Notes: generated by a model from the sequence alone, not told the origin. A stretch of DNA of 64,000 nucleotides from Nitratireductor aquimarinus (GCF_017255295.1 NZ_JAFKDE010000008.1:186001-250000), one strand, 5' to 3'; shown: positions 49,728 through 58,961, counted from the first letter of the stretch. Made by a program: numbers and translations.

Positions 49728-50570
49728 TCAGGCCTGAACGACTGTCTGGCGCTGTTCGCCGAGACCGGCGATGGAAAGCGTCATCACGTCGCCGGGCTTC
49801 AGATATTGCGGCGGCTTCATGCCCATGCCCACGCCGGGCGGCGTGCCGGTGGAAATCACGTCGCCGGGCATCAGCGTCATGAACTGCGAGAGGTAGGAAA
49901 TCACGTGCGGCACGTTGAAGATCAGCGTGTTCGAATTGCCGGTCTGGCGGCGCTCGCCATTCACATCCAGCCACATGTCGAGATTGTGCGGGTCGGCCAC
50001 TTCGTCGCGCGTGACAAGCCATGGCCCGAGCGGGCCGAACGTGTCATGGCTCTTGCCCTTGGTCCACTGGCCGGAACGCTTGGTCTGGAAATTCCGCTCC
50101 GAGACGTCGTTCATGATCGCGAAACCGGCGACGTGATCCATCGCATCCGCCTCGCTCACATATTTCGTCTTCTTGCCGATGATCACGGCCAGCTCCACCT
50201 CCCAGTCGAGCGCCGTGGAGCCACGCGGCATTTCCACATCGTCATTGGGGCCGCACAGCGCGTTGAGCGCCTTGGCGAAGATGATCGGCTCTTCCGGCGG
50301 CTCAGCGCCGGTTTCGGCTGCATGGTCGGAATAGTTGAGACCGATGCACACGATCTTCTGCAGGCCGGCCACGCATGGGCCAAGGCGCGGCTCTCCCTCA
50401 ACCACAGGCAGGGACTGCGGATCGATAGCGCGCAGGCGCTCCAGCCCCTCTGGCGAAATGACGTCGCCGGCAATGTCGGCAACAGTGCCGGAAAGATCGC
50501 GCAGCGTACCGTCCGCCGCGAGCATGCCCGGCTTTTCCTGCCCTGCAGGGCCATAACGCAACAGCTTCAT
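49728..50570 (-). CDS. Fumarylacetoacetate hydrolase family protein (2,4-dioxo-acid hydrolase-like)
   Basis: 280 residues. Family blocks: VCIGLNYSDHAAETGAEPPEEPIIFAK, DWEVELAVIIGKKTKYVSE with two metal-binding acidic residues, FAIMNDVSERNFQ, GKSHDTFGPLGPWL, and DVISTGTPPGVG. FAH proteins hydrolyse C-C bonds in 1,3-diketones; relatives cleave 2,4-diketo-3-deoxy-L-fuconate or 5-hydroxy-2,4-dioxopentanoate. The SDR gene upstream and the IlvD/Edd dehydratase make this use here likely. Annotation as ureidoglycolate lyase would be a family-level misnomer. Confidence 0.88.
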   Translation of the reverse strand: MKLLRYGPAGQEKPGMLAADGTLRDLSGTVADIAGDVISPEGLERLRAIDPQSLPVVEGEPRLGPCVAGLQKIVCIGLNYSDHAAETGAEPPEEPIIFAKALNALCGPNDDVEMPRGSTALDWEVELAVIIGKKTKYVSEADAMDHVAGFAIMNDVSERNFQTKRSGQWTKGKSHDTFGPLGPWLVTRDEVADPHNLDMWLDVNGERRQTGNSNTLIFNVPHVISYLSQFMTLMPGDVISTGTPPGVGMGMKPPQYLKPGDVMTLSIAGLGEQRQTVVQA

Positions 50571-50598
50571 GTCATCGTTCCTCTGTATTTATCTCGGA

Positions 50599-51333
50599 TC
50601 AGTAGACCGCGCGTCCGCCGGAAATATCGAACACGCCGCCGGTTGTGAAGGAGCACTCTGCCGAGGCAAGCCAGGCGATCATTGCCGCCGCTTCCGCCGG
50701 TTCGAGAAAGCGCTCCAATGGAATTTTCGAGAGCATGTAATCGATATGCTCCTGGCTCATCTGGTCGAAGATCGGGGTGCGGGCGGCCGCCGGCGTCAGG
50801 CAGTTCACGATAACGCCCGTCTTGGCCAGTTCCTTGCCCAGCGATTTGGTGAGCCCGATCAGCCCGGCCTTGGAGGCCGAATAATGCGAGGCGTTGGGGT
50901 TGCCTTCCTTGCCGGCAATGGAAGCAATGTTGACGATGCGGCCATAGCCGCGCTCGATCATGCCCGGTATCAGCGCCCGGCAGGTGAGGTAGGGCGCGAC
51001 AAGATTGACCTCCACCGTGCGCCGCCACACTTCGGGCGCAAGCTCCCAGGTCTTGCCATTGCCGCCCGTGATGCCGGCATTGTTGACGAGTATGTCAATC
51101 GCGCCGGCCTGCCGTGCAGCTTCGGTCACCGCATCTTCCTCGGTCAGTTCCACCACGCGGCCGGCGGCCTTCTCCCCCAGCTCCGCCACGGCCTTGTCCA
51201 GCATCTCGGCATTGATGTCCCAGAGGATCACCTCCGCACCGCTTTCGATGAAGCGTTCCGCCGTCGCCAGTCCAATGCCCTGAGCACCGCCGGTGATGAT
51301 CGCTCTTTTTCCCTCAAGATCGATGTGGTTCAT
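50599..51333 (-). CDS. SDR family dehydrogenase (2-keto-3-deoxy acid-sugar dehydrogenase-like)
   Basis: 244 residues of the classical short-chain dehydrogenase fold: GGAQGIGLATAERF cofactor loop, acidic Asp in ILWDINAEM that favours NAD, NNAGITG, catalytic Ser in NIASIAGKEG, and YSASK with Tyr/Lys. It resembles 2-keto-3-deoxy-L-fuconate dehydrogenases, which create the 2,4-diketo acid hydrolysed by the FAH-type enzyme. ATG 51333 has GAGGAGGGG upstream. A GntR-type palindrome lies 58-73 bases upstream of the start. Confidence 0.9.
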   Translation of the reverse strand: MNHIDLEGKRAIITGGAQGIGLATAERFIESGAEVILWDINAEMLDKAVAELGEKAAGRVVELTEEDAVTEAARQAGAIDILVNNAGITGGNGKTWELAPEVWRRTVEVNLVAPYLTCRALIPGMIERGYGRIVNIASIAGKEGNPNASHYSASKAGLIGLTKSLGKELAKTGVIVNCLTPAAARTPIFDQMSQEHIDYMLSKIPLERFLEPAEAAAMIAWLASAECSFTTGGVFDISGGRAVY

Positions 51334-51390
51334 GAAATGCCCCTCCTCATTTCGTTCCGCTGACTGTCTTGGCACAGACATCGGCAAATC

Positions 51391-51406
51391 ACAATGTATA
51401 CATTGT
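51391..51406. promoter_or_regulatory. GntR-type operator palindrome (site 1)
   Basis: ACAATGTATACATTGT is a perfect 16-base palindrome with the TGTATACA core seen in FCD-type GntR operators. It lies in the gap between the GntR gene and the SDR gene, upstream of the latter. Confidence 0.65.
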
Positions 51407-51456
51407 TTCTGGACGTCTTAAGTCCCGGTTCTGGCCTCACTGGCCGCAAAGACGGT

Positions 51457-52248
51457 TTAAAGCTCTGTCGGTGTCGTGCCCCGCTGGCGCAGCAGCGACA
51501 GCAATTGCTGGTCGGCGCGGTCGCGATGCGCCTGATGCAGCCGGGTCGCTTCCTCCGCATTCCCCGCCGCGATGGCGGCGAGAATTGCCCGGTGCTCGCG
51601 GTCGGAGACGAGCGGCAGCGGGCGCAGCTTCGTGATTGCCCGGCGGGCGTGATACTGCATGTCCCAGAGCTGCCTCAGCATGGAGAGCAGGCGCGGGTTG
51701 CCACACAGCCCCACCAGTTCCGAGTGGAACTCGTCATCAAGCTCCGACCAGCTTTCAATGTCGCCACGCTGCGAGGCGCGCTCCATCTGGGTGAGGATGC
51801 CATCCAGCCGCTTGTGATCTTCAGCGCTGATGCCACGCCGCGCTGTCAGCTGCGCCGCCTTCACCTCGAGCGCTGAAAAGACCTGATAGATCTGCTCGAT
51901 CTCATCGACCGTCAGCGCCTTGACCGTGATCCCGTGGCGGGGCCGCACATCGACCAGCCCTTCTTCCTCTAGCCGGATCAGCGCTTCGCGCACGGGCGTG
52001 CGGCTGAGCGAAAGAAGGCTGGCCACTTCCGTTTCCAGAAGCGTGGTGCCCGGCGGCAGCCGGCCTTCGAGAATGCGGAACTTCAGCTCGTGATAGGCGC
52101 GGTCGCGCGCCGGCATCTTGCCGATCCCCTGCAGGCTGGGGCGCGGGCGCGAAACGGCAACAGCCGTTTCTGCGGCCCTGTTACCGGGTGCCTGCTTTGC
52201 GGTCGCCGCCTTCTTGCCTTCGGTCTTGCTCAGATCTCCCTCCCTCAA
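51457..52248 (-). CDS. GntR family transcriptional regulator, FCD domain
   Basis: 263 residues if started at TTG 52248, 219 if at ATG 52116. The GntR winged helix begins at DRAYHELKFRILEGRLPPGTTL and continues LLSLSRTPVREALIRLEEEGLVDVRPRHG; the FCD domain follows. The extra N-terminal residues are Lys/Ala-rich and of uncertain reality; AGGGG lies before ATG 52116, whereas no clear site precedes the TTG. It sits between the IlvD and SDR genes in the same direction and, with the palindromes nearby, probably controls the minus-strand arm. Confidence 0.9.
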   Translation of the reverse strand: MREGDLSKTEGKKAATAKQAPGNRAAETAVAVSRPRPSLQGIGKMPARDRAYHELKFRILEGRLPPGTTLLETEVASLLSLSRTPVREALIRLEEEGLVDVRPRHGITVKALTVDEIEQIYQVFSALEVKAAQLTARRGISAEDHKRLDGILTQMERASQRGDIESWSELDDEFHSELVGLCGNPRLLSMLRQLWDMQYHARRAITKLRPLPLVSDREHRAILAAIAAGNAEEATRLHQAHRDRADQQLLSLLRQRGTTPTEL

Positions 52249-52361
52249 TGCCTTCCGTGCCGCAAACCTGCGGGTGCGCCTGTCATGGTTGGCAGATGTT
52301 CGCTGCCAGATTCAAGCGTTTTGGTTGTCCGCAAACAGATCTTCATGAGCCGGTCTTGCCC

Positions 52362-54179
52362 CTAGTGATTGTCGCGTGGCACGGGAGGCATTTTGCCATC
52401 CTTGCCGCCCTGCGCGAGGCGCTGATAATTGACGGCCGGCTCAAGCACCATTCCGGCATCCAGCTGCGCAACCATGCCGCGCTGGATTTCCTGCCAGGGT
52501 GTTTGATGCGCCGGGTAGGCATAGCCTCCGGCTTTCTCAAGCTCCGTGCGACGCCTTTCGAGTTCATCCTCCGGCAAAAGCATGTCCGCGGTGCATTTGT
52601 TCAGGTCGATGCGCACGCGGTCGCCTGTTTTCAGGATCGCAAGCCCGCCATTGGCGGCCGCTTCCGGCGATGCGTTCAGGATGGAGGGAGAACCCGAAGT
52701 GCCCGACTGGCGGCCATCACCCACACAGGGCAGGGAGGTCACGCCGCGCTTGATCAGGTAATCGGGCGCGCGCATGTTCACCACTTCCGCCGCACCCGGA
52801 TAGCCGATCGGGCCTGCGCCACGCATGAACAGGACGCTGTTTTCATCGATGTCCATTGCAGGGTCATCAATGCGCGCGTGATAGTCCTCAGGCCCGTCAA
52901 ACACGATGGCGCGTCCTTCAAACGCCATCGGATCGTCCGGGTTGGAGAGATAGCGCTCGCGGAATTCATCGGAAATGACCGACAGTTTCATGATCGCGGA
53001 GCCGAACAGGTTTCCCTTCAAAACGCGGAAGCCCGCATTTTCCCGGAGCGGGTTGTCGAAGGGACGGATCACCTTTTCATCGGCAATGGCCGCCGTGCCG
53101 CAATTATCGCCAATGGTCTTGCCATTGACCGTCTTGGCATCCTCATGGATCAGCCCTGCGGACATGAGCTGGTTCACCACCGCCGGCACACCGCCCGCAT
53201 GGTAATAGTCCTCGCCCAGATATTCGCCCGCTGGCTGCAAATTCACCAGGAGCGGCACTGTCTCGCCATAGGTCTGCCAGTCATCGATGGAGAGTTCGAC
53301 GCCAAGATGGCGAGCGATGGCTGTCAGATGAATAGGCGCATTGGTCGAACCGCCAATTGCGGAATTGACCCGGATCGCGTTCAGAAACGCCTCACGCGTC
53401 ATCACATCGCTTGGCTTCAGGTCTTCATGCACCATGTCGACGATGCGCAGGCCCGTGCGCCAGGCCACTTCCTGCCGGTCGCGATAGGGTGCGGGAATGG
53501 CGGCGGAGCCCGGCAGCTGCATGCCCAGCGCTTCCGCCAGCGAGTTCATCGTGGTCGCCGTGCCCATCGTGTTGCAATAGCCGGTCGATGGAGCGGAAGA
53601 GGCGACAAGGCGCACAAAACCCTCATAGTCGATCTCGCCTGCGGCCATCATCTCGCGCGCCTTCCAGACGATTGTGCCCGAGCCCGTGCGCTCGCCCCGG
53701 AACCAGCCGTTCAGCATCGGGCCGACCGAAAGCGCGATGGCCGGAATGTTGACCGTCGCCGCCGCCATCAAAAGTGCGGGCGTGGTCTTGTCGCAGCCAA
53801 TGGTCAGAACAACGCCGTCGAGCGGATAGCCATAAAGCACTTCCACAAGGCTCAGATAGGCGAGATTGCGGTCGAGCGATGCGGTGGGGCGCTTGCCGGT
53901 TTCCTGTATCGGGTGCACCGGAAACTCGATGGCAATGCCGCCGGCTTCACGAATGCCCTCGCGAACCCGCTTCGCCAGCTCGATGTGATGACGATTGCAG
54001 GGCGAGAGATCGGAGCCGGTCTGCGCGATGCCGATGATCGGCTTGCCCGATTGCAGTTCTTCCTGCGACAGGCCGAAATTCAGATAACGCTCAAGATAGA
54101 GCGCCGTCATGTCTGGATTGTCGGCATTGTCGAACCAGGCGCGTGAGCGCAGGAAAGGGCGTTTCTGATCGCTGCTCAT
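52362..54179 (-). CDS. IlvD/Edd family sugar-acid dehydratase
   Basis: 605 residues. Typical stretches: [17 protein letters not shown] with the first cluster Cys, [17 protein letters not shown] with the second, [21 protein letters not shown] with the third, and [15 protein letters not shown]-type [15 protein letters not shown]. These match the iron-sulfur dehydratases acting on xylonate, arabinonate or similar aldonates rather than the branched-chain enzyme, whose usual Cys spacing is a little different. First gene of the minus-strand arm, with a TGTATACA site 51 bases upstream. Product would be a 2-keto-3-deoxy acid. Confidence 0.92.
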   Translation of the reverse strand: MSSDQKRPFLRSRAWFDNADNPDMTALYLERYLNFGLSQEELQSGKPIIGIAQTGSDLSPCNRHHIELAKRVREGIREAGGIAIEFPVHPIQETGKRPTASLDRNLAYLSLVEVLYGYPLDGVVLTIGCDKTTPALLMAAATVNIPAIALSVGPMLNGWFRGERTGSGTIVWKAREMMAAGEIDYEGFVRLVASSAPSTGYCNTMGTATTMNSLAEALGMQLPGSAAIPAPYRDRQEVAWRTGLRIVDMVHEDLKPSDVMTREAFLNAIRVNSAIGGSTNAPIHLTAIARHLGVELSIDDWQTYGETVPLLVNLQPAGEYLGEDYYHAGGVPAVVNQLMSAGLIHEDAKTVNGKTIGDNCGTAAIADEKVIRPFDNPLRENAGFRVLKGNLFGSAIMKLSVISDEFRERYLSNPDDPMAFEGRAIVFDGPEDYHARIDDPAMDIDENSVLFMRGAGPIGYPGAAEVVNMRAPDYLIKRGVTSLPCVGDGRQSGTSGSPSILNASPEAAANGGLAILKTGDRVRIDLNKCTADMLLPEDELERRRTELEKAGGYAYPAHQTPWQEIQRGMVAQLDAGMVLEPAVNYQRLAQGGKDGKMPPVPRDNH

Positions 54180-54442
54180 GACATCTCCGGATGCTCGATT
54201 TCAGGCCATCTTACCCACTTCCCCATTAATGTATACACAAAAAATTATCAACTTCAGTGAGCGACTGATGCTGCCCGACACCGGAAACACACATCTCTCC
54301 AACCACAAAAGCTGATTGAATTGAGATATTTAATCTTCCTTTGAAAGTCTTCTCTCAATTCCCAATCTGGAAATGTCAGCTCCATTGACTTTTATGGATA
54401 CGTTGTCACATTTACGCGGAATTGCGTATGGAGGAGATGCGA
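54180..54442. promoter_or_regulatory. AT-rich divergent region between the dehydratase and otnK genes
   Basis: 263 bases, markedly more AT-rich than its surroundings. Besides the TGTATACA core it holds AATTGAGA (54319-54326) with an inverted copy TCTCAATT (54353-54360), 26 bases apart. It should carry both outward promoters, but I cannot name the -35/-10 boxes with confidence. Confidence 0.45.
54230..54237. promoter_or_regulatory. GntR-type operator core (site 2)
   Basis: TGTATACA within TTAATGTATACACAA, upstream of the IlvD/Edd gene and in the divergent region shared with otnK. The flanks are less symmetric than in sites 1 and 3. Confidence 0.5.
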
Positions 54443-55705
54443 ATGTTGCTCGGCTGTATTGGGGATGATTTTACCGGCTCCTCCGATCTCGCCAACATGC
54501 TGGCCAAGAGCGGCATGAAAACCATCCAGTATTGCGGCGTGCCCGATGGCCCCGCCGACGCGTCCGTGGAGGCGGGCGTGGTCGCGCTCAAATCGCGCAC
54601 CATCCCCGTGGCGGACGCCGTGCGCCAGTCGCTTGAGGCTGTCGAGTGGCTTCTGGAGCAGGGCGCGCAGCAGATCTATTTCAAATACTGCTCGACATTC
54701 GATTCAACGCCCGAAGGCAATATCGGCCCCGTCATCGACGCGCTGATGGAGCGTCTTGGCGCGGAGCAGACGGTGGTTTGCCCGGCCTTTCCGGCGACGG
54801 GGCGGACGGTCTATCAGGGGCATCTCTTCGTCAATGACCGTCTGCTCAGCGAAAGCGGCATGGAGCACCACCCGCTAACCCCGATGCGCGATGCCGATAT
54901 CCGTCGCTGGCTCGCGCCGCAGACCACTGGTTCGGTCGGTCATGTCGGCGCGCAGACCGTGCGCCAGGGGGCCGACGCAATTGCCGGCGCACTGCGCCAG
55001 GAGGCCGCCAATGGCCGCACGCGCATCGTTGTCGACACGATTGCCGATGACGATCTGCACCAGATCGGTGCTGCCGTCCGCGACATGAAGCTGGTCACGG
55101 GAGGCTCCGGCCTTGGGCTGGGGCTGCCGGCGAATTTCCGCGATGCGGGCCTTCTGGGACAGGGCGGTGAAGGCTGGCAGGGATCTTCCGGCCGTGCCGC
55201 CATTCTTTCCGGCTCCTGCTCCGGTCAGACGCGCCGGCAGATCGGCGAATACGCAGCGGCTCATCCCGCCCTGAAGATCGAGCCGGAAGCCGTGCTCTCC
55301 GGCGAAATGACACCGCAGGCAGCAGTCGCATGGGTCAGGGAGCAGCCCGCCGGCATTGCGCCTCTGGTCTATTCCTCTGCCGACCCGGACGTGGTGCGTG
55401 CCGCGCAGGCCGCATTCGGCCGCGAGGAAGTTGCATCCGCTCTTGAAGGCTTCTTCGCGGCAGCAGCCGTGCAGCTCGTGGCCGATGGTTACGAGCGGCT
55501 CGTGGTTGCCGGCGGCGAGACATCGGGAGCCGTTGTTGAGGCGCTTGATCTTCTGGCACTTGATGTGGGGCCGGAGATCGCGCCGGGCGTTCCCGCGCTC
55601 AAGGCCGCAGGCCGCCCCGTTTTCGTGGCGCTGAAATCCGGCAATTTCGGTGACGACGTATTTTTCGCAAAGGCGCTCAATGTGCTGAAGGGAGAAGCCG
55701 CATGA
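54443..55705 (+). CDS. otnK: 3-oxo-tetronate kinase OtnK (DUF1537 family)
   Basis: 420 residues. N-terminal LGCIGDDFTGSSDLANMLAKSGMKTIQY and C-terminal VVAGGETSGAVVEALDLLALDVGPEIAPGVP (in parts) and LKSGNFGDDVFF are the DUF1537 four-carbon acid-sugar kinase signature. With otnC and otnI immediately downstream, 3-oxo-tetronate 4-phosphorylation is the natural assignment. Related DUF1537 kinases act on D-threonate with PdxA2, also present nearby, so dual use is not excluded. Start at ATG 54443, preceded by GGAGGAG; upstream TTG/ATG starts are in frame. Confidence 0.9.
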   Translation: MLLGCIGDDFTGSSDLANMLAKSGMKTIQYCGVPDGPADASVEAGVVALKSRTIPVADAVRQSLEAVEWLLEQGAQQIYFKYCSTFDSTPEGNIGPVIDALMERLGAEQTVVCPAFPATGRTVYQGHLFVNDRLLSESGMEHHPLTPMRDADIRRWLAPQTTGSVGHVGAQTVRQGADAIAGALRQEAANGRTRIVVDTIADDDLHQIGAAVRDMKLVTGGSGLGLGLPANFRDAGLLGQGGEGWQGSSGRAAILSGSCSGQTRRQIGEYAAAHPALKIEPEAVLSGEMTPQAAVAWVREQPAGIAPLVYSSADPDVVRAAQAAFGREEVASALEGFFAAAAVQLVADGYERLVVAGGETSGAVVEALDLLALDVGPEIAPGVPALKAAGRPVFVALKSGNFGDDVFFAKALNVLKGEAA

Positions 55706-56349
55706 GTGAAGAGAGCAGACTCCGCGAGGAAATGTGCACGCTTGCCGCCTCGCTTCATTCGCGCGGGCTGACCCATGGCGCGACCGGCAATGTTTCCGCC
55801 CGCACAAGCGATGGCGGCCTTCTGGTAACGCCCACCGGCTCGACCCTCGGCACGCTCGATCCGGCGCGGCTCAGCCGTTTCGATGCATCGGGCCGGCATG
55901 TGGATGGCGACAAGCCCACAAAGGAAATGCCGTTGCACGAGGCGTTTTACGAAACGCGCTCCAGGGCAGGCGCCATCGTGCATCTGCACTCCACGCATTC
56001 CGTCGCCTGGTCGCTTTTGCCGGATGTCGATCCGGACAATCTGTTTCCGCCGCTCACGGCCTATTCCATCATGCAGCTCGGCAAGGTGAAGCTGCTTCCC
56101 TACTTCATCCCCGGCGATGTCGCCATCGGCGAAGCGATCCGCGGACTGGCCGGAAAGCGCTCTGCCGTCATGCTGGCCAATCACGGCCCCGTCGTGGCGG
56201 GCAAGGATCTGCGCGCCGCAGGTCAGGCCATTGAGGAGCTGGAGGAAACCGCGCGGCTTGCGCTTCTCACGCGCGGGCTCTCGCCCAGCGTTCTGACATC
56301 CGAGCAGATCGCTCAGGTGGTGACGAAATTCGATGTGGAGTGGTCTTGA
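55702..56349 (+). CDS. otnC: 3-oxo-tetronate 4-phosphate decarboxylase OtnC (class II aldolase family)
   Basis: 215 residues. Class II aldolase/adducin fold: GATGNVSARTSDGGLLVTPTGSTLGTLD at the start, HEAFYETRSRAGAIVHLHSTHSVAWS with the zinc-binding HxH, and VMLANHGPVVAGKDL with the third His. Decarboxylates 3-oxo-tetronate 4-phosphate to dihydroxyacetone phosphate and CO2. Overlaps otnK by four bases and otnI by one, so it is part of a tight operon. Confidence 0.92.
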   Translation: MSEESRLREEMCTLAASLHSRGLTHGATGNVSARTSDGGLLVTPTGSTLGTLDPARLSRFDASGRHVDGDKPTKEMPLHEAFYETRSRAGAIVHLHSTHSVAWSLLPDVDPDNLFPPLTAYSIMQLGKVKLLPYFIPGDVAIGEAIRGLAGKRSAVMLANHGPVVAGKDLRAAGQAIEELEETARLALLTRGLSPSVLTSEQIAQVVTKFDVEWS

Positions 56350-57119
56350 TGCAGGGTTTTTCCGCCAATCTCGGGTTCCTCTGGACAGAGCTTTCCCTGC
56401 CGGATGCGGTCCGTAAGGCCCACGCGGCCGGCTTCGGAGCCGTCGAGTGCCACTGGCCCTATGCGGTTCCGGCCGAAGAGCTGCGCGCCGCCCTTGAGGA
56501 AACGGGGCTCCCGCTTCTCGGGTTGAACACCCGCAAGGGCGACCGCGAAGGAGATTTCGGTCTCGCGGCCCTGCCGGGGCGCGAGGAGGAAGCCCGCGCG
56601 GCAATCGACGAGGCGGTGGCCTATGCTGCGGCAGTGGGTGCACGCGCCGTTCACGTCATGGCGGGCCGGATAGCGGAAGACGAGGCGGCGGAAGCCGCGT
56701 TCGCGGCCAATCTCGCCCATGCCTGCAAGGCAGCCGAACCCCATGGAATCACGATCCTGATCGAGCCGATCAACCACCATGACGTGCCGGGCTATTTCCT
56801 CTCCCGCGTGGAGCAGGCGGCAGCAATCATCCGACGCGTCGGAGCATCGAACCTCAAGATAATGTTCGACTGCTATCACACCCAGATCATGCAGGGAGAT
56901 CTCGTTCGCCGCTTTGCCGCCCATGGCGATCTCATCGGCCATGTGCAGATCGCGGCAGTGCCATCGCGCGCGGAACCGGATGAGGGAGAGATCTGCTTCG
57001 AACGTCTGCTGCCCGCCATGCGCGCCGGCGGCTATGAGGGTTTCTTCGGCGCGGAATACAAGCCGCGCGCGGGCACGGATGAGGGGCTTGGCTGGGCCAG
57101 GGCGTTTGCCAACACCTGA
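56349..57119 (+). CDS. otnI: 2-oxo-tetronate isomerase OtnI (hydroxypyruvate isomerase family)
   Basis: 256 residues, xylose isomerase-like TIM barrel. Blocks: SANLGFLWTELSLPDAVRKAHAAGFGAVECHWPY, HVMAGRI, ILIEPINHHDVPGYFL with metal-binding Glu and His, and CYHTQIMQGDL with metal ligands, EYKPRAGTDEGLGW at the end. Converts 2-oxo-tetronate to 3-oxo-tetronate, the substrate of OtnK. Its start overlaps the otnC stop. Confidence 0.92.
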   Translation: MQGFSANLGFLWTELSLPDAVRKAHAAGFGAVECHWPYAVPAEELRAALEETGLPLLGLNTRKGDREGDFGLAALPGREEEARAAIDEAVAYAAAVGARAVHVMAGRIAEDEAAEAAFAANLAHACKAAEPHGITILIEPINHHDVPGYFLSRVEQAAAIIRRVGASNLKIMFDCYHTQIMQGDLVRRFAAHGDLIGHVQIAAVPSRAEPDEGEICFERLLPAMRAGGYEGFFGAEYKPRAGTDEGLGWARAFANT

Positions 57120-57134
57120 CGGCGCAGCGCGCCG

Positions 57135-57809
57135 TCAGATGTGATCCTTCACCCGGTCCCAGGTGTTCATCAGGTGCTGCGCCATAACCTGGCCCAGCGC
57201 TTCGCCGTCGCGCTTTCTCAGGGCGGCGGCCATCTGCTCGTGTTCGGCAACGGCGGAATCCCAATAGGCCGGCTTGCTGTTGCCAAGGAAGCGGATGCGC
57301 TTGAGGCGCGCCTGAATGTTCGCCTGCACATCGCGCAGCGATTCATTGCCCGCAAGCTCCGAAACGCGCGAGTGGAATTCCTGATTCAGCTTGTAATAGG
57401 GCAGGCGGTCGCCCTCCCGATAGCGCTTCAGCATTTCCTCATGAAGCTTCAAAAGGCCGTCGATCTGCGCATCGCTGGCGCGTTCACAGATCAGCCGTCC
57501 CGCCAGCTTTTCCAGATGCGCGAGCAATTCCAGCATCGAAAACACATCCTGCGGGGTGAGCTTGCGCACGATGCTGCCTTTCGACGGACGAATGATGATC
57601 AGTCCTTCGGCCGCCAGTGTGCGCAGCGCTTCGCGGAAAGGCGTGCGCGAGACGCCAAGCTGCTCAACGAGCATGGTTTCGTCGATGCGCGTGCCGGGCG
57701 CGAGATGGCCCTCAATGATGAGATCACGAATGCGGTTGGCGACCTGGTCATGCAGTGTCTGCTTTTCGATCGCCACGGCTTCCATGGGAAAGGGGCTGCT
57801 GAGTTCCAA
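57135..57809 (-). CDS. GntR family transcriptional regulator, FCD domain
   Basis: 224 residues. Winged helix: LHDQVANRIRDLIIEGHLAPGTRIDETMLVEQLGVSRTPFREALRTLAAEGLI (in parts); the FCD ligand domain follows with metal-binding-like residues in YKLNQEFHSRVSELAGN. I take the TTG at 57809 because AGGAG lies seven bases upstream; the next ATG (57785) has no such site. It is divergent from pdxA2 and convergent with otnI, and a perfect palindrome lies in the divergent gap. Confidence 0.9.
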   Translation of the reverse strand: MELSSPFPMEAVAIEKQTLHDQVANRIRDLIIEGHLAPGTRIDETMLVEQLGVSRTPFREALRTLAAEGLIIIRPSKGSIVRKLTPQDVFSMLELLAHLEKLAGRLICERASDAQIDGLLKLHEEMLKRYREGDRLPYYKLNQEFHSRVSELAGNESLRDVQANIQARLKRIRFLGNSKPAYWDSAVAEHEQMAAALRKRDGEALGQVMAQHLMNTWDRVKDHI

Positions 57810-57884
57810 ACGAGCTCTCCTGAATCATCGGGATTTCCGAAACATACAAAAAGATGCGTTGACGTGCGAATTTATAATTGTATA

Positions 57885-57898
57885 TTTTGTATACAAAA
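57885..57898. promoter_or_regulatory. GntR-type operator palindrome (site 3)
   Basis: TTTTGTATACAAAA, a perfect 14-base palindrome with the same GTATAC core as sites 1 and 2. It lies 13 bases before the pdxA2 ATG, in the divergent region with the GntR gene at 57135, a place suited for repression of both. Confidence 0.7.
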
Positions 57899-57911
57899 TA
57901 AGGAATACACA

Positions 57912-58961
57912 ATGCAGCAGTCACGCATCGCCTTTGCGATTGGAGATCCAGCGGGCATTAGTCCGGAGCTTTCGGCACGTATCCTGGCCGATGAGAAAGC
58001 CAATCTTGGCGATCTGATCGTGATCGGCGATCAGCGGGTTTTGGCGCTTGGTGCGCGTCAGGCCGGCCTTTCGCTCGATCTTCCAGTGGTGCCGCGCGAG
58101 GCGCTCGAGGGCGACCTTCCCGAAGGTACGGTCCTGGTGGACATGGGCAATTGCGACCCCGAAAACGTGCCCATCGGCGAGGCCAGCATGGAAGGCGGTC
58201 GCGCCGCGCTCGACAATTTTGCCGCAGCTCTGAAGGTCGGCAAGGCGGGCCTTGCCAAAGCGGTGTTCTTCACCCCCTTCAACAAGCACGCGATGCGACT
58301 GGCAAAGTCAGATTATGTGGATGAAATCGGCTTCATCGACGCCACCATCGAGGCAGAGCGCAGCGGTCGCGAGTTCAACGTTCTGGATGAGGTGTGGAAC
58401 GCGCGCGTCACGTCGCACATTCCCCTGCGCGACGTTGCCGACAAGCTGTCCGTCGACAGGATCTATGAGAGCCTGAAACTCACCACCGAGGTGATGGAAG
58501 GCGCTGGCATCAAGCGGCCGCGCATCGGCGTGGCGGCGCTCAATCCCCATGCGGGCGACGGCCGCAATTTCGGCTGGGAAGACGAGGACATCCTGCTCCC
58601 CGCAGTGGAGCGCGCGCAGCAGGAGCAGCTGGCCGTAACCGGGCCGATCCCCTCCGACACCGTGTTTGTGCGGGCCATCCGGGGCGAATTCGACGCCGTG
58701 ATGACCATGTATCACGACCAGGGACAGATCGCGATGAAGCTGCTCGGCTTCGATCGCGGCGTCACACTGATTGCCGGCTATCCTTTCCCGATCGTCACGC
58801 CTGCCCATGGCACGGCATATGACATTGCGGGCAAGGGCATCGCCGATACGGGAGCGACCTTCAACGCGCTGGCGCTTGGGCGCCGGCTCGGAGACGAGCT
58901 TGGTTCGCAGAACGGCGCGGAAGCTTCTGCCTCGCACGAGCGGCAGGCGGTTTCCGGTTAG
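57912..58961 (+). CDS. pdxA2: PdxA2-type 4-phospho-acid-sugar dehydrogenase
   Basis: 349 residues of the PdxA family: IGDPAGISPELSARIL, TPFNKHAMRLA, ALNPHAGDGRNFGWED, YHDQGQIAMKLLGFDRGVT and TPAHGTAYDIAGKGIAD. PdxA2 proteins encoded next to DUF1537 kinases oxidise 4-phospho-D-threonate or -erythronate with decarboxylation to dihydroxyacetone phosphate, rather than making vitamin B6. That context applies here. The sequence from 57141 onward in the same frame is a shadow of the GntR gene; the true start is ATG 57912 after AAGGAATACACA. Confidence 0.9.
   Translation: MQQSRIAFAIGDPAGISPELSARILADEKANLGDLIVIGDQRVLALGARQAGLSLDLPVVPREALEGDLPEGTVLVDMGNCDPENVPIGEASMEGGRAALDNFAAALKVGKAGLAKAVFFTPFNKHAMRLAKSDYVDEIGFIDATIEAERSGREFNVLDEVWNARVTSHIPLRDVADKLSVDRIYESLKLTTEVMEGAGIKRPRIGVAALNPHAGDGRNFGWEDEDILLPAVERAQQEQLAVTGPIPSDTVFVRAIRGEFDAVMTMYHDQGQIAMKLLGFDRGVTLIAGYPFPIVTPAHGTAYDIAGKGIADTGATFNALALGRRLGDELGSQNGAEASASHERQAVSG

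Noticed and set aside
49728-50570. Ureidoglycolate lyase of purine breakdown
   Set aside because: Sequence fits the FAH superfamily only at large. No purine genes are nearby; the dehydratase and SDR neighbours favour diketo-acid hydrolysis.
52188-54146. Plus-strand open frame of about 650 codons
   Set aside because: Antisense to the IlvD/Edd dehydratase, whose motifs are complete on the other strand.
57912-58961. Vitamin B6 synthesis PdxA
   Set aside because: Position beside a DUF1537 kinase, acid-sugar genes and a TRAP importer fits PdxA2; no other pyridoxine gene is near.
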